64,000 nt of DNA from Incurvaria masculella. Its lineage: Eukaryota > Arthropoda > Insecta > Lepidoptera > Incurvariidae. A model generated the notes under the pieces. That model did not search any database. It saw nothing but the letters and a program-made list of their open reading frames with translations, and was not told where the DNA came from. The translations under genes were made by a program, and so were the position numbers. Of the stretch, positions 21,172-30,859 are shown in pieces. Each line of letters starts with the position of its first letter. Position 1 is the first letter of the stretch. The stretch spans positions 439,001 through 503,000 of the forward strand of contig OX335660.1 of the NCBI GenBank assembly GCA_946894095.1, in the 5' to 3' direction.

Positions 21172-21516
21172 GCTCAGCGCCGCTAAAGAAGTTTTCACTT
21201 CAATCTTACGCTTTTTCGATCAGCATCACGTGACCCTGACGCGAGTTTGGAAGTTTTTACCCATCCAACAAAAAGTGCTCAGCGCCGCTAAAGAAGTTTT
21301 CACTTCAATCTTACGCTTTTTCGATCAGCATCACGTGACCCTGACGCGAGTTTGGAAGTTTTTACCCATCCAACAAAAAGTGCTCAGCGCCGCTAAAGAA
21401 GTTTTCACTTGAATCTTACGCTTTTTCGATCAGCATCACGTGACCCTGACGCGAGTTTGAAGTTTTTACCCATCCAACAAAAAGTGCTCAGCGCCGCTAA
21501 AGAAGTTTTCACTTCA
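21172..21516. repeat. 105-bp tandem repeat, 3.3 units
   Basis: Units start at 21172, 21277, 21382 and 21486 (GCTCAGCGCCGCTAAAGAAG). The first two are essentially identical, the third lacks one G, and the fourth stops after CACTTCAA. Each full unit contains the E-box ATCACGTGAC followed by CCTGACGCGAG. The open frame 21170-21412 exists because 105 is divisible by three; I see no evidence that it is translated. Confidence 0.93.
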
Positions 21517-22363
21517 AAAACTTAATGACTTCAATCTTTAGAAGGTTTATAAAATGTACTTGCTGAAACATGGCATCTTCACTTTAAACACTAATATGTA
21601 TATTTACATGATTGAAAATTATATTTCTGAATTCCTACATAAGCTACATAAATTAAAATAAGTGATCGTGTTCGTCGAACCATATATTGTCGAACCATCA
21701 AAACTGCAAAGACAAAAATAATATATTATATTATTAATGAATCTCAAAATGCAAATACATGTGTTTTAAGGGGGTTTCTGGGTCCATTCAGAAGGCGCCA
21801 CAGTCTTTCGTCGCTATTTCTGTAAAAGTATTCTACGAACTATAAATCCCACTATGATTTTGTGTTACTTGTCATGCACCATTGTAAATGGCATATCAAC
21901 CTTTTTAAAATAAAATTAGGTTCTCCATTGCTATTAGAAATTAAAATTCTGTCATGTTTTAACTCATCCTCAGGACTTTGGGAGCTCATAAGGTCCTCTT
22001 AATGATATTTTAACTGCACCAAAGAATATTTTTACATTCGAAAATCCAACAAATTTTATTTCGTGCTGATACAATAATAATTGAAAAAGTTACAAGGGTG
22101 TAAAACTAGCATTTTAGTAATATTCAAAAAATAAGGATAAAATTATACTGTGATACCACGTAATGAGCCCACTAATCTACATTTTTTTTGTCGGTCGATG
22201 TGCCGAACCTCGTTTTTATTGGAAACATGATTTTAGAAAGAAAAACATTTATTTTATCTTTATGGTTCAAATCAAGGGATATTATTCTTAAAACGTATTC
22301 GTTTTGGTTCATTTACACTCCCACTTGAATGGTCTATTGCCGTTACCTCGTGCTCTACTGGAC
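21517..22363. other. AT-rich, nothing recognised
   Basis: There is no open frame of note and no family shared within the window. Confidence 0.5.
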
Positions 22364-22373
22364 ATTCGTGTAT

Positions 22374-22586
22374 ATTATAATACTTTTGAGATTACCGCGG
22401 TCGTAAAACATGTTTGAAAAATGTTACGGCTTTTCACGCGGCGGGAGGAGATATTCTCGGATTCTCAGTCGTCTGCTGCGTACGAACGTGGCGGATGCCT
22501 TCTTGACAACGGGCTGAACGATCAGCTCGAAACGTCGGAGAATGTCTCATCCCGCCGCGTGAAAAGCCGTAACTTATTTCAAACAT
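22374..22586 (+). mobile_element. Foldback retroposon-like element (family G) copy 1
   Basis: Flanked by the direct repeat ATTCGTGTAT (22364-22373 and 22587-22596). It starts ATTATAATACTTTTGAGATT. Inverted arms of about 40 bp (ATGTTTGAAAAATGTTACGG and TTTTCACGCGGCGGGA, with complements at the right end) surround a loop containing a 5-bp hairpin GCTGAACGATCAGC and TCGAAACGTCGGAG. There is no poly-A tail. The class is unknown; the 10-bp duplication suggests target-primed or similar integration. Confidence 0.75.
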
Positions 22587-22596
22587 ATTCGTGTAT

Positions 22597-22944
22597 TGGG
22601 CGCTTCATATCATAACTTCGGATCCTAGAGCCGGTTACCTCATATTTTCATTTCGCTGAGTACGTTCAGTTATGAGTGGATCATTCCCGCAAGCAGCCGA
22701 TTCGGCGATTCCTTGGCTAGAATAAATATTCTCCATTTCCTAAATGTATTTATTCGCTGGTTGAGCTGATTTAAAACGAGTCCCGTTAGACAGCCGGCGA
22801 CTGAATCGCGTGAGGCGCTGCCAAGTTTATAGCAAAATGGCGTCTCAGCCGAATTCAGTTGGATGTAATGAGGGCGTGTGGATGTTTTTCCGATATGTTT
22901 GATGACATTTATAAGGTTCCGTCAACGAGATAACACACTCATTA
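22597..22944. other. Unassigned
   Basis: Low-copy sequence. A short DINE-like start, AAGGTTCCGT, lies at 22914. Confidence 0.4.
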
Positions 22945-23266
22945 CTCTAAAGGTTCCGTACCCAAAGGCTGCCAACGAAACCCTATTACTAAGCCTCCGC
23001 TGTCCGTCTGTTCGTCCGTCCGTCCGTCCGCCTGTCGGTCTATCACAGGGCTGTATCTCATGAACCGTAATAAGTAGGCAGCTGAAATGATAACACAGTG
23101 TGTATTTATTTTGCCACTATAACAACAAATAGATAACATAAAGAAATAATAAACATTAAAGAGGGCCCCCCTTAATTTTTTATAAAATACCTGTTTTTTG
23201 TGTTAAATCTTGTCGGATGGTACGGAACCCTTTGTGTGCGAGTCCGACTCGCACTTGGCCGGTTTT
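22945..23266 (+). mobile_element. DINE-like element, full length
   Basis: AGGTTCCGTACCC start, (GTCC)n at about 23014-23035, ATCTCATGAACCGTAATA, GGTACGGAACCC, then the palindrome GTGCGAGTCCGACTCGCAC and TTGGCCGGTTTT end. Confidence 0.88.
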
Positions 23267-23522
23267 AACTAACCGTGCGTATTTAAGACCATTGCGTACC
23301 TTTCCGAAGGTAAATACGAGCGGATTATCTGCTTAAGCTGACGACGCATACTGTATTTATTCAATAAATATTGCCTTGCGTAATGAAAAATAAATAATAT
23401 AAAAACATTCAATTCAAACACCAAATAAAAATGAATGTTCTGTATTCGTTTGAAAATGCACAAAATACAATATTTAAAGTCTCAAGTAATTTTTAAAATA
23501 GGCTAAAGTACAATCTTCTGTA

Positions 23523-23690
23523 TTTCATTTCATTTATTTAATAATTTAGTCAAACTACACGAAGATACGTCACAGACTGAAGGATCCGCGGATTTGATTA
23601 ACGAGGCAAAGAAGAACCTGCGAGAAAACTTAACAGGTTTATAGAATCGTCGGCAATAATCAAATACGCCGGCTGTACAAAAACAATTAA
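23523..23690 (-). mobile_element. LINE-like 3' end (family C) copy 1
   Basis: The minus strand shows a GTTTTCTCGCAGGTTCTTC, AATCCGCGGATCC, TGACGTATC and TAGTTTGACTA series ending in AAATAAATGAAATGAAAT. The polyadenylation-like signal and (ATGAA)n tail suggest a non-LTR 3' UTR. Other copies are at 32.9, 41.1 and 63.9 kb. Confidence 0.6.
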
Positions 23691-23775
23691 GAACAGTTCA
23701 AAGTTAAGAAAAAATAACAAAAAAACAGGAAGCCTCAGTGCATGAGATCTATATGTAATATAAGATTTTATACAA

Positions 23776-23866
23776 CTAGACATGGATGGCTAATACCACA
23801 CCTAATGTTATGATAGAGGTTCAACACACCTTATGGTGCCATGCCAGGAACTTCCTTATGAAGATA
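23776..23866 (-). mobile_element. SINE tail fragment
   Basis: ACATGGATGGCTAATACCAC, a diverged middle, then GTGCCATGCCAGGAACTTCC. Confidence 0.75.
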
Positions 23867-25170
23867 AGATGTAAGTTGTAATTGGATTCAAACTAATTTA
23901 ATTGGATTAAATTATTATGACTTATATAATACTTAATCAATCAGTACATAAAAAAATATTGTTAAAGAAATTATTGAATTTAATTTCGTTGGCTACCAAA
24001 TGTTACTTGAAAACAAAAACAAATATATATGACTAACTTATTTGCCTCTGCCCAGCGCACGATATAAAGTTTTAAGTCTCTCAGTAATACGGATTTTAAA
24101 TAAAATAATCGATGACTCTGCACCATTATATTAGGTTTAGGGGCGGCTCAGTAATCTTTATTTGATTATTTTTAATAAACTTGCAATCCAGTTGGATGTA
24201 TTCCCGTTTTATTGAGTTTATATCTTGGTTGATCCACAATTCCTCAGTACAACTGTTCTTTTTTATTTAAGTGCATATTCACTCTACTTAAAATAGGTCC
24301 TAAATGCACAAATGGAAACCTAAAGAAGTGTTCAGCCGAATAGAAAATAGTCCCAAAGGAAAGAAAGAAAACAGCTAAGACGCTTTTCAACAGATTGCTA
24401 ACAAAACTATACAAAATGGAACAAAATGGAATTCCAAGAGCAATCGCGTAGATTGCCCTCCGCCCCGCCGCCGCCGATACCCCGGAGATCGAAAATCGCA
24501 CTCTTTGGTGGTATTTTTCTCATTTTATCGCTGCGACATCGGAGCAAGCTAGGTGCACCGAATAGTCAGGCTACACTAAGTACAATCCTAGGAGACTGTA
24601 ATCGATTTGGTTTCTTAGAACTAGCTATGAACGAGTCTTATTTTTAACACGTTTATTTTATTTTATTTGTTTAAATAAATGAAAATAACACCAATTACGA
24701 GCTCACACATCTGGAAGAAACATAAAATATAAACGCGAGATTACAGTGGCATGATCAAACATTAACGACCGAAAATATACATGAGTTATCTCATACAGCT
24801 GGAATAAACATATAATAACAACGTGAGAATAACAGCTGTACGATCAAACATGAAGCACAAAAAGAACATTTGGCTAGTTAGCTAAAATAACAATCAAACA
24901 GTTAAATCAGACAAAACATAGGCAATGTGAATTAAAGTAGTCAATGACAATTTCAGAAAGTGAGAGGCTAGTTACACAAAAAAAAAACGAACGAAAAATC
25001 CCTCTGCAGCCTAAATCCGTATTTGTTTTTTTATTGAAGCAGGCTTACTGTCTCTTTCTGTTCTTGTCTGTTCGGTACACATTTTGCAATTTATTTTAAA
25101 CAAACTTACCGATCAGCTTAAAGATTAAAGAAGATTGATAGTCTAGCTATATTTAAACGACAAAACTGTA
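23867..25170. other. Unassigned region
   Basis: AT-rich. A GC patch at 24.44-24.50 kb (CCCCGCCGCCGCCGATACCC) gives overlapping antisense frames of 85 and 73 codons with no recognisable domain. Confidence 0.4.
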
Positions 25171-25342
25171 AGGCTGAGATAAATAGTCGTAACAGAAACT
25201 AAGACTAACGAAAAGTAGTACTTTGTGACGTCATTTCGACACACTTTGTATGGACGAAATGTCAAAGTAAACCAAATTGACGTCACAAAGTACTACTTTT
25301 CGTTGGTCTTAGTTTCTGTTGCGACTATTTATCTCAACCTAA
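25171..25342. repeat. 58-bp-arm hairpin element
   Basis: The arms at 25176-25233 and 25278-25335 pair with only two mismatches, both T against C. They run from GAGATAAATAGTCG through AACGAAAAGTAGTACTTTG to the palindrome TGACGTCA. The loop is about 44 nt. It may be a MITE or the source of a hairpin RNA. Confidence 0.9.
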
Positions 25343-25577
25343 GACTCCAATGTTTTGATTGCTCAAACGAGGCAAATATGCAAATTCAGAAAAAAGTTTG
25401 AACAATGAATGGGAGCCTCAGATATTTATGATGTTACGTTTTAAATACAGCTAAACAATAAATTAATCTTTCATCTTTTTTTAAATTTCCAAACCAGTTG
25501 TGGTTATAATTAAAAATAATCAAATGTGGTTTCCCTTACGCCCTTAAGGAACGAAATGCAATTGGGTGCTAACAACC

Positions 25578-25790
25578 AGAAAGAGAAAGAAAGAAAGAAA
25601 GAAAATTCGTTTATTCGTCTCTTTTTTTGCATTAAATTAAGTACATAGTAATGATGAAAAATAAATAACCGTAGACAAAATGGACCCATCGCAGCATTTG
25701 CTATAGATAATGTGTCTATAGCGCTGATATTATGGTGGGCCCGGGTGGTGATGTGAGTTACCAGGAAAAGGGAAAGGGGCATACACACCC
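25578..25790 (-). mobile_element. LINE-like 3' fragment beside (GAAA)n (copy 2)
   Basis: Minus-strand copy of the 7.0-7.2 kb fragment. On the plus strand it begins with GAAAGAAAGAAAGAAAGAAA, then TTTATTCGTC, and ends in CCCGGGTGGTGATGTGAG. The junction with the microsatellite is exact in both copies (ATTTTCTTTCT on the element strand). Confidence 0.6.
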
Positions 25791-25955
25791 AAGGATACAT
25801 AGTAATGAACAAATAAAATAATACGAAAAGAAATAATTAACAGGCGTTCTACATCTTACACTTCATAATATAACTAAAAGAAATTTTGTACTAATTGAGA
25901 AATAGGAATTATAGTTATCAAACAAGTTGTAGATATGGTACACAAAAAACACCAA

Positions 25956-26236
25956 AAACCGGCCAAGTGCGAGTCGGACTCGCGCACGAAGGGTTCCGTT
26001 CCATAAAAAACAGGTTTTTATACCTACATACGTATACATTTCATTTTCATTATTTTGTAATTTTACCTATTTGTTGTTATGGCGGCAAAATAAATACACA
26101 CTCTGTAAAAATTTCAGCTCCCTAGCTATCATAGTTCATGAGATACAGCCCTGTGACCGACGGACGGACGGACGGACAGCGGAGGCTTAGCAATAGGGTT
26201 CAGTTGGCACCCTTTGGGTCCGGAACCCTAAAAACA
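25956..26236 (-). mobile_element. DINE-like element
   Basis: On the plus strand: GGCCAAGTGCGAGTCGGACT with an altered palindrome arm (CGCGC), GGGTTCCGTTCCAT, CACACTCTGTAAAAATTTCA, (GGAC)n and GGAACCCTAAAA. Confidence 0.88.
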
Positions 26237-26269
26237 CCAGAAACATAAAAATAAAAGTAACGCTACATG

Positions 26270-26470
26270 TAAAGAACCACTGAATACTTCAAGCATCAAA
26301 TCGAGCGATCGACTGCGGAGCGTCGCCAGCGTGTGTAGCCTGCGGCGCGGCGGTGAGGAGCTGGCCCGGCGATTTGCAGCGCGCCGCGGCCATTTCTAGT
26401 CGTTTGGAGCGGGCGTGAGCTCGAGAATCGTGCGGTTAAGCTACCAGTGCACTTTCACATACTTCCTTCT
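26270..26470. other. CpG-rich low-copy block
   Basis: GCGGCGCGGCGGTGAGGAGC and neighbouring sequence form a CpG-dense patch of about 170 bp. It could be a promoter or conserved non-coding element; no transcript feature is identifiable. Confidence 0.3.
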
Positions 26471-26614
26471 TCATTTCCACTTTGGTGAGCTCTTCTGGCA
26501 TGCTCTCACTTTGACTTGTTTTAAATGTTCACCGTATTCTTCAATTAAGTCCATCCAAGTGATATTACGAGGAACTAAGGCTTTTTAGTCATTTTATTTC
26601 TCTGTTTTCTTTCA

Positions 26615-27164
26615 TTAAGGTGGCCCATCCCGCTCATCTCCCTATACAAAAGGGGAAAGGAGATCACGCCCATATTTATTGTCAGAAATCCAAAATTTTG
26701 CTCAAAATAGCTTTATTTGATCGAACTAGATGTCTGATGACCATTGGCATTGTAAAATTGTGTTTGGTTTCTAAGTTATAAGGTCCGAAAGTTCGAATAT
26801 TTCGCGCGTTTTATACAATAACTTTGGAGGTGGATTACGCAATGATAAAGTAAGAACATCGTAAAAAGATTAGTCATCAGACATAGCTTCTTTAATCAAG
26901 ATTTATGATCTATTTGGTTTTTGTTAGATTTTTGACTACAGCGGTCGTTGTTTACTTTTAGCTATGAGTCGTTTTGCAATTAAAATTTTCGTAAATCTTA
27001 CCAAATCATACACTATGCACATTGTCTTTTTTGTGGACATGTTGCATCTTCCTCATCACGGAGGCTGTCTTATTCTTTGAAACAGAGAAGGTCCCAGAGC
27101 GCAACAGCACGGTTTTGTACCGTGCCCGCGAATGAGTTAGGCCCGCCGGGTTGGGCCACCTTAA
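26615..27164. mobile_element. TTAA-flanked 550-bp MITE, copy 1
   Basis: It begins TTAAGGTGGCCCATCCCG and ends CGGGTTGGGCCACCTTAA, so TTAA plus an inverted repeat of about 18 bp. It shares the whole interior with the 44.4 and 48.6 kb copies (CAAAATAGCTTTATTTGATC, GGTGGATTACGCAA). TTAA duplication is the piggyBac hallmark. There is no coding capacity, and length agrees with the other copies to within 3 bp. Confidence 0.9.
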
Positions 27165-27404
27165 GTAAACATTCACTCTCGGATATGTTAATTTATGAAT
27201 AATTCAATTCCCCCGACTGAAAATAGCCGACGATATATAAACCGGGTGTACATGCATTAAACATGCAATGCGATTTTTTTCAAGTGTTTCATTGCCAAAT
27301 CTGAGACTATAAGAAATATCGAAAAACACTTAAAGGAGTCATGCGGTAAGTTTTCGGTTAAAACTAATTATTATTAGATATAAAATCTTAATAATCGAAC
27401 ATTA

Positions 27405-27500
27405 TAATAAAAATATCTGTCTAACGGGCTAAACGATCAGCTCGAAATGTTGGAGAATGTCTCCTCCCGCCGCGTGAAAAGCCGTAAGTTTTCAAACAAT
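27405..27500 (+). mobile_element. Family G foldback retroposon, 5'-truncated
   Basis: It retains ACGGGCTAAACGATCAGCTC, GAAATGTTGGAGAATGTCTC and CCGCCGCGTGAAAAGCCGTA. The left arm is missing. Confidence 0.7.
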
Positions 27501-27620
27501 ATATTTTCTAGCCCGGAATCGAACCTGTTGTCGCTGTTTCTGTCGATTTTAAATCATACTGACTCTACTAGAAATCAATCGACTTGTTTTGTTTTGTATG
27601 TGTATTTTAAACATTAATTT

Positions 27621-27814
27621 ATATTATGTCCGCCTACAGAACCAATACGGTAAAAACAACTAAATAAGTAAATGAATAAATAAATAATAAAATAAATAAG
27701 AATTTTTCTTATTTATTTTTCTTATTTATTTTTTCTTATTTATTTTATTATTTATTTATTCATTTACTTATTTAGTTGTTTTTACCGTATTGGTTCTGTA
27801 GGCGGACATAATAT
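27621..27814. repeat. Perfect 82-bp inverted repeat
   Basis: The left arm 27621-27702 is the exact complement of 27733-27814. The outer part is ATATTATGTCCGCCTACAGA and ACCAATACGG; the inner part is A/T-rich (AATAAATAAATAATAAA type). The loop is 30 nt. Perfect identity implies recent origin or ongoing correction. It could be a foldback MITE with a TA duplication, but I see no second copy. Confidence 0.95.
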
Positions 27815-28245
27815 TAATAACAACGATTGTTGTTTTTGTGTTTGTTGTAGGGACAGCACCATAACCAAACATTAATTTACTATGTTATTTTCATTAACAT
27901 CATAGTTGATCGAACCTAGCCAATTTAAAAGGATATTATATAAATAAGGATGTCGCCGAAAAACAAGCATAAATATCTCCTTGAAGAATAAAGCTGACTT
28001 TTTATGTTTTATCTCTAACTCTTGTAAAATCCAACGTCCGGTGTCTATCGATTTATCCTCTTTCAACTAATAGAACATTTACTCGATTTAAATGCAGTTT
28101 TTATCTTCATATGGCTTAGATCTTCGCAATAATTTGCCATCACGCTAAATAATTAGTTGATTTAAAAGGGAGTAATCGGGAAAACCCAACTGTTTTTCAT
28201 CTGACTTACACATGGGCGGAGCCGCGGGCGCCTTCTGCCTCCTAA
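27815..28245. other. AT-rich, nothing recognised
   Basis: A minus-strand 64-codon frame (27872-28066) is lysine- and isoleucine-rich, without a domain. Confidence 0.45.
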
Positions 28246-28246
28246 C

Positions 28247-28330
28247 GAATGTAACCGTCATCATCACTATCGGCCTTTAGTCGTCTACTGCTGAGCGTAT
28301 GCCTCCTCCTAGGCGCGCTATGTCGCTCAA
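28247..28330 (-). mobile_element. RTE-like LINE 3' UTR fragment
   Basis: GTCATCATCACTATCGGCCT, then GTCTACTGCTGAGCGTATGC and CTCCTCC, resembles the 3' end that follows the RTE coding tail at 10.45 kb (GTCTACTGCTGGACAT). Only the tail is left. Confidence 0.6.
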
Positions 28331-28365
28331 ACACTTGCCCTCGTCATTCAGCTACGACTAGCGGT

Positions 28366-28562
28366 ATTTACCATGGTAAATTTACTCGCCGACTGCACAG
28401 AAAGTGAGTGATTTCTGATTAGATTTATGAGCATTCTTACTGGTTAATTTCAGTACACTTGGCCGAATAACACAATAAGCATGGTAAAAAATACAACTAA
28501 ACGTCAGATTAAATCACGAATTTGTCTGTTCACCCGGCGAGTTTATTTACCATGATAACCCT
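28366..28562. mobile_element. Small TIR element
   Basis: The left end CCATGGTAAATTTACTCGCC and the right end GGCGAGTTTATTTACCATG are inverted copies, about 160 bp apart. A second right end lies at 6228-6276. It is a MITE of unknown superfamily. Confidence 0.6.
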
Positions 28563-29880
28563 CACGTCGTCGGTGAAACGAGCCCCTGGGTATCCAGTAC
28601 TACGTTTGCCGATTTTGCTCTTTCTTCAATTAATGTGTCCTTGCTTCACGGTCGATTATACGTACATACATATCACATTCATCTGCTCTATCGGACGTCG
28701 GTTCTGCGGCCACTTTCGTTCTCTGAGTGCATGGAAACGATGGACTAGCCTCTTCATCAGTGTCCACGTAACGGCTCCGTAGGTCTATGCAGGTAGGACT
28801 GACTGGTGAGAGACTCTGACTGTGAGTGATGGTACCGAACACTGTTTTGCGGAGTCGCATAAACGATTTATCTTCGTGGATCACAACTTCCTTTATATGA
28901 AAGTATTTTTCATTAGTACGGATTAACTTTTAAATGTTGTGCATTTTTTTTTTGTTCGGAAAACTTTTGGAAAGCTAGCCAAAAAAAAAATTCATTTTCT
29001 CTAGGATCTCTGTATCTTACTTGGTCAATTTAGTTCAGGGGTTCGGTTGTAAAAACCTTCACACAGCATACGCTTTAACGAATATAGCCGCGTGTATTTT
29101 CGTCATACAATTACCTGCCTCGCCTATTAGATTACAGGCTTAAGAGTTTTTTGATGTTTTCGTCCTGTTTTATTTACAAAGTATTATTAATGTTCTATTG
29201 ACGTGAAGGTAAAATCGCCTTTTTAATTAATATCGAAGTTTTGTACCTGCTTGTGAAATGCTCAAACATTTTTAAATACCACTAATAATGGTAAGTTCAT
29301 CTAGGCACAGAATAACAAATAGTGCTAGCCCAATGCCCAAGATCATTCTCTACCTACCGACCTTTGGGATGTAAAAAGATGTACATGTAGTTCATTGATA
29401 CCTTTGCTGAAAAAATATGTGAGTGGGAGTCAATAAAATCTTTGAAGGAGATTTTGAGTGCCTCATCTCTCTTTCCTTGCAAGGAGTTGTGTTCCTCTAA
29501 TTTAGCGACCGTTTGTTGTGCAGTGTGTGGTCTAGCGTTGTCCTTAAGAGCATCCTCATACCTAAAGATTTTGGACCATTTTTTGCGATTAAAACGAGAT
29601 AGCCAGAGCCCGACGTCGCTTACTTAGAGCAGCTCGAAATAATTCTTTCTAAATGTGACCAACCCGAATAACGCGCGAAACCGATTTCTCGTTAAAGAAA
29701 TTGGGAAAAGTTAAACATGTTCTTCACTAAATGGGTAGATAATGTTAAGATCTTTGAAATGGTATTAAAATAAATATTACTTAATATCATTATAAGCCAC
29801 AAACTTGAAAAATAATATATTTGAGACCTGACTTGAAATTGTTTCCATGCATAAAATATCAATTTCTGTAACATTTTTCT
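28563..29880. other. Unassigned region
   Basis: The frames 28522-28782 and 28630-28884 overlap on opposite strands; neither has a recognisable domain. The rest is AT-rich. Confidence 0.4.
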
Positions 29881-30364
29881 TTCTGTTTTGGTAGAACGTT
29901 AGCTGGAATTATACATGTTATTTTTTCATGTTCTCATTCCATAGAAATCAGGAACTGAACGCAATCAAACCATTCGAATTGGCTAGTATAACCATCTGAA
30001 GCAGCAGTGGGCTAGAGCAATTGACCAGTCTCGGTTGTTTAACGGCTAGCTTTTCCTTCATGGTTTGTATATGGACAAACAGATGACATTTTTTATGCTA
30101 TTTCCTTTATTTAGTTTCTTTGCATAATATATGACTACTTGATGCTTTTTTATGTGTTGAACTTGTGTATTGACATAAATTATTTATAATTGATTTTAAA
30201 ATATGGTACCTATTGTACAAAATATGTTCATTGTGTAATATTGTATTCTAGATTTAAGCATACATTTTGTACATATGAGGTCCCAGTTTTGCTAGGACCC
30301 TTATAAAAAAAATTGACGTTGTCTAATTGTAACAAAGAGTACGAAGTGACTAATAAAGAATTGA
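29881..30364 (+). mobile_element. Probable LINE 3' UTR with GAATT tail
   Basis: The non-coding sequence ends with AATAAAGAATTGAATTGAAT, a polyadenylation-like signal followed by pentamer repeats. Immediately after it the mariner coding relic starts, so this tail interrupts the mariner. The 5' boundary is uncertain. Confidence 0.45.
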
Positions 30365-30365
30365 A

Positions 30366-30840
30366 TTGAATTGATCCGCCGTTATCGTCTGGACGGAGCT
30401 TATGAAGCTGAAGTGGATGACATCAGCACTGGTCCACCATACACCTGCCAGTACCTTTTTCTGAGTCAACTTACGCTTGGGACAGGATTTGGCCGGTTCT
30501 CCTGGGTTCAACCAATGTGATAAGAGTTTTCGATTATCGTATAGAATCAATATTTCATCACAAGTAATGATACGATATAAAATCTGAGAAATGCAACGCA
30601 GCACTCGACGTGTGTTTGTTGGTGTGCTTCACTCAATTCATGCGGTGCCAATTTTTCTAACTTTTTCTCATTTCTGATTTCTTTCATATGAAGCAGAGCT
30701 GTGAGTAATAAAATAATTTGTTTTATCACTCACAGCTCTGCCTGCCGCCAACTCTGACGTAGTTTGCGATTGATCTGCTTCCACGAATTCTTCATTGTTG
30801 ACTACGGTTTCCCTCCATACATGGACTTTGTTCCGTAGAT
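30366..30840 (-). pseudogene. Mariner-family transposase relic
   Basis: Minus-strand fragments are, in order: EEFVEADQSQTTSELAAG, then KKLEKLAPHELSEAHQQT with HVECCVAFLRF, then (one frame shift) RIITCDEILILYDNRKLLSH with WLNPGEPAKSCPKRKLTQKK and VLAGVWWTSADVIHFSF, ending SSVQTITADQF. These are the helix-turn-helix linker, the WVPHEL-type linker motif and the first catalytic Asp region (TGDE-like, here TCDE) of mariner transposases. The second and third acidic residues are missing because a LINE-type tail adjoins at about 30365. A ~22-bp inverted duplication lies at about 30690-30740. Non-functional. Confidence 0.85.
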
Positions 30841-30859
30841 AAAAAATCCAGAATGAAAA

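Noticed and set aside
21170..21412. 80-codon repeat protein frame
   Set aside because: Same artefact with a 105-bp period; the frame is lost where one base is deleted in unit three.
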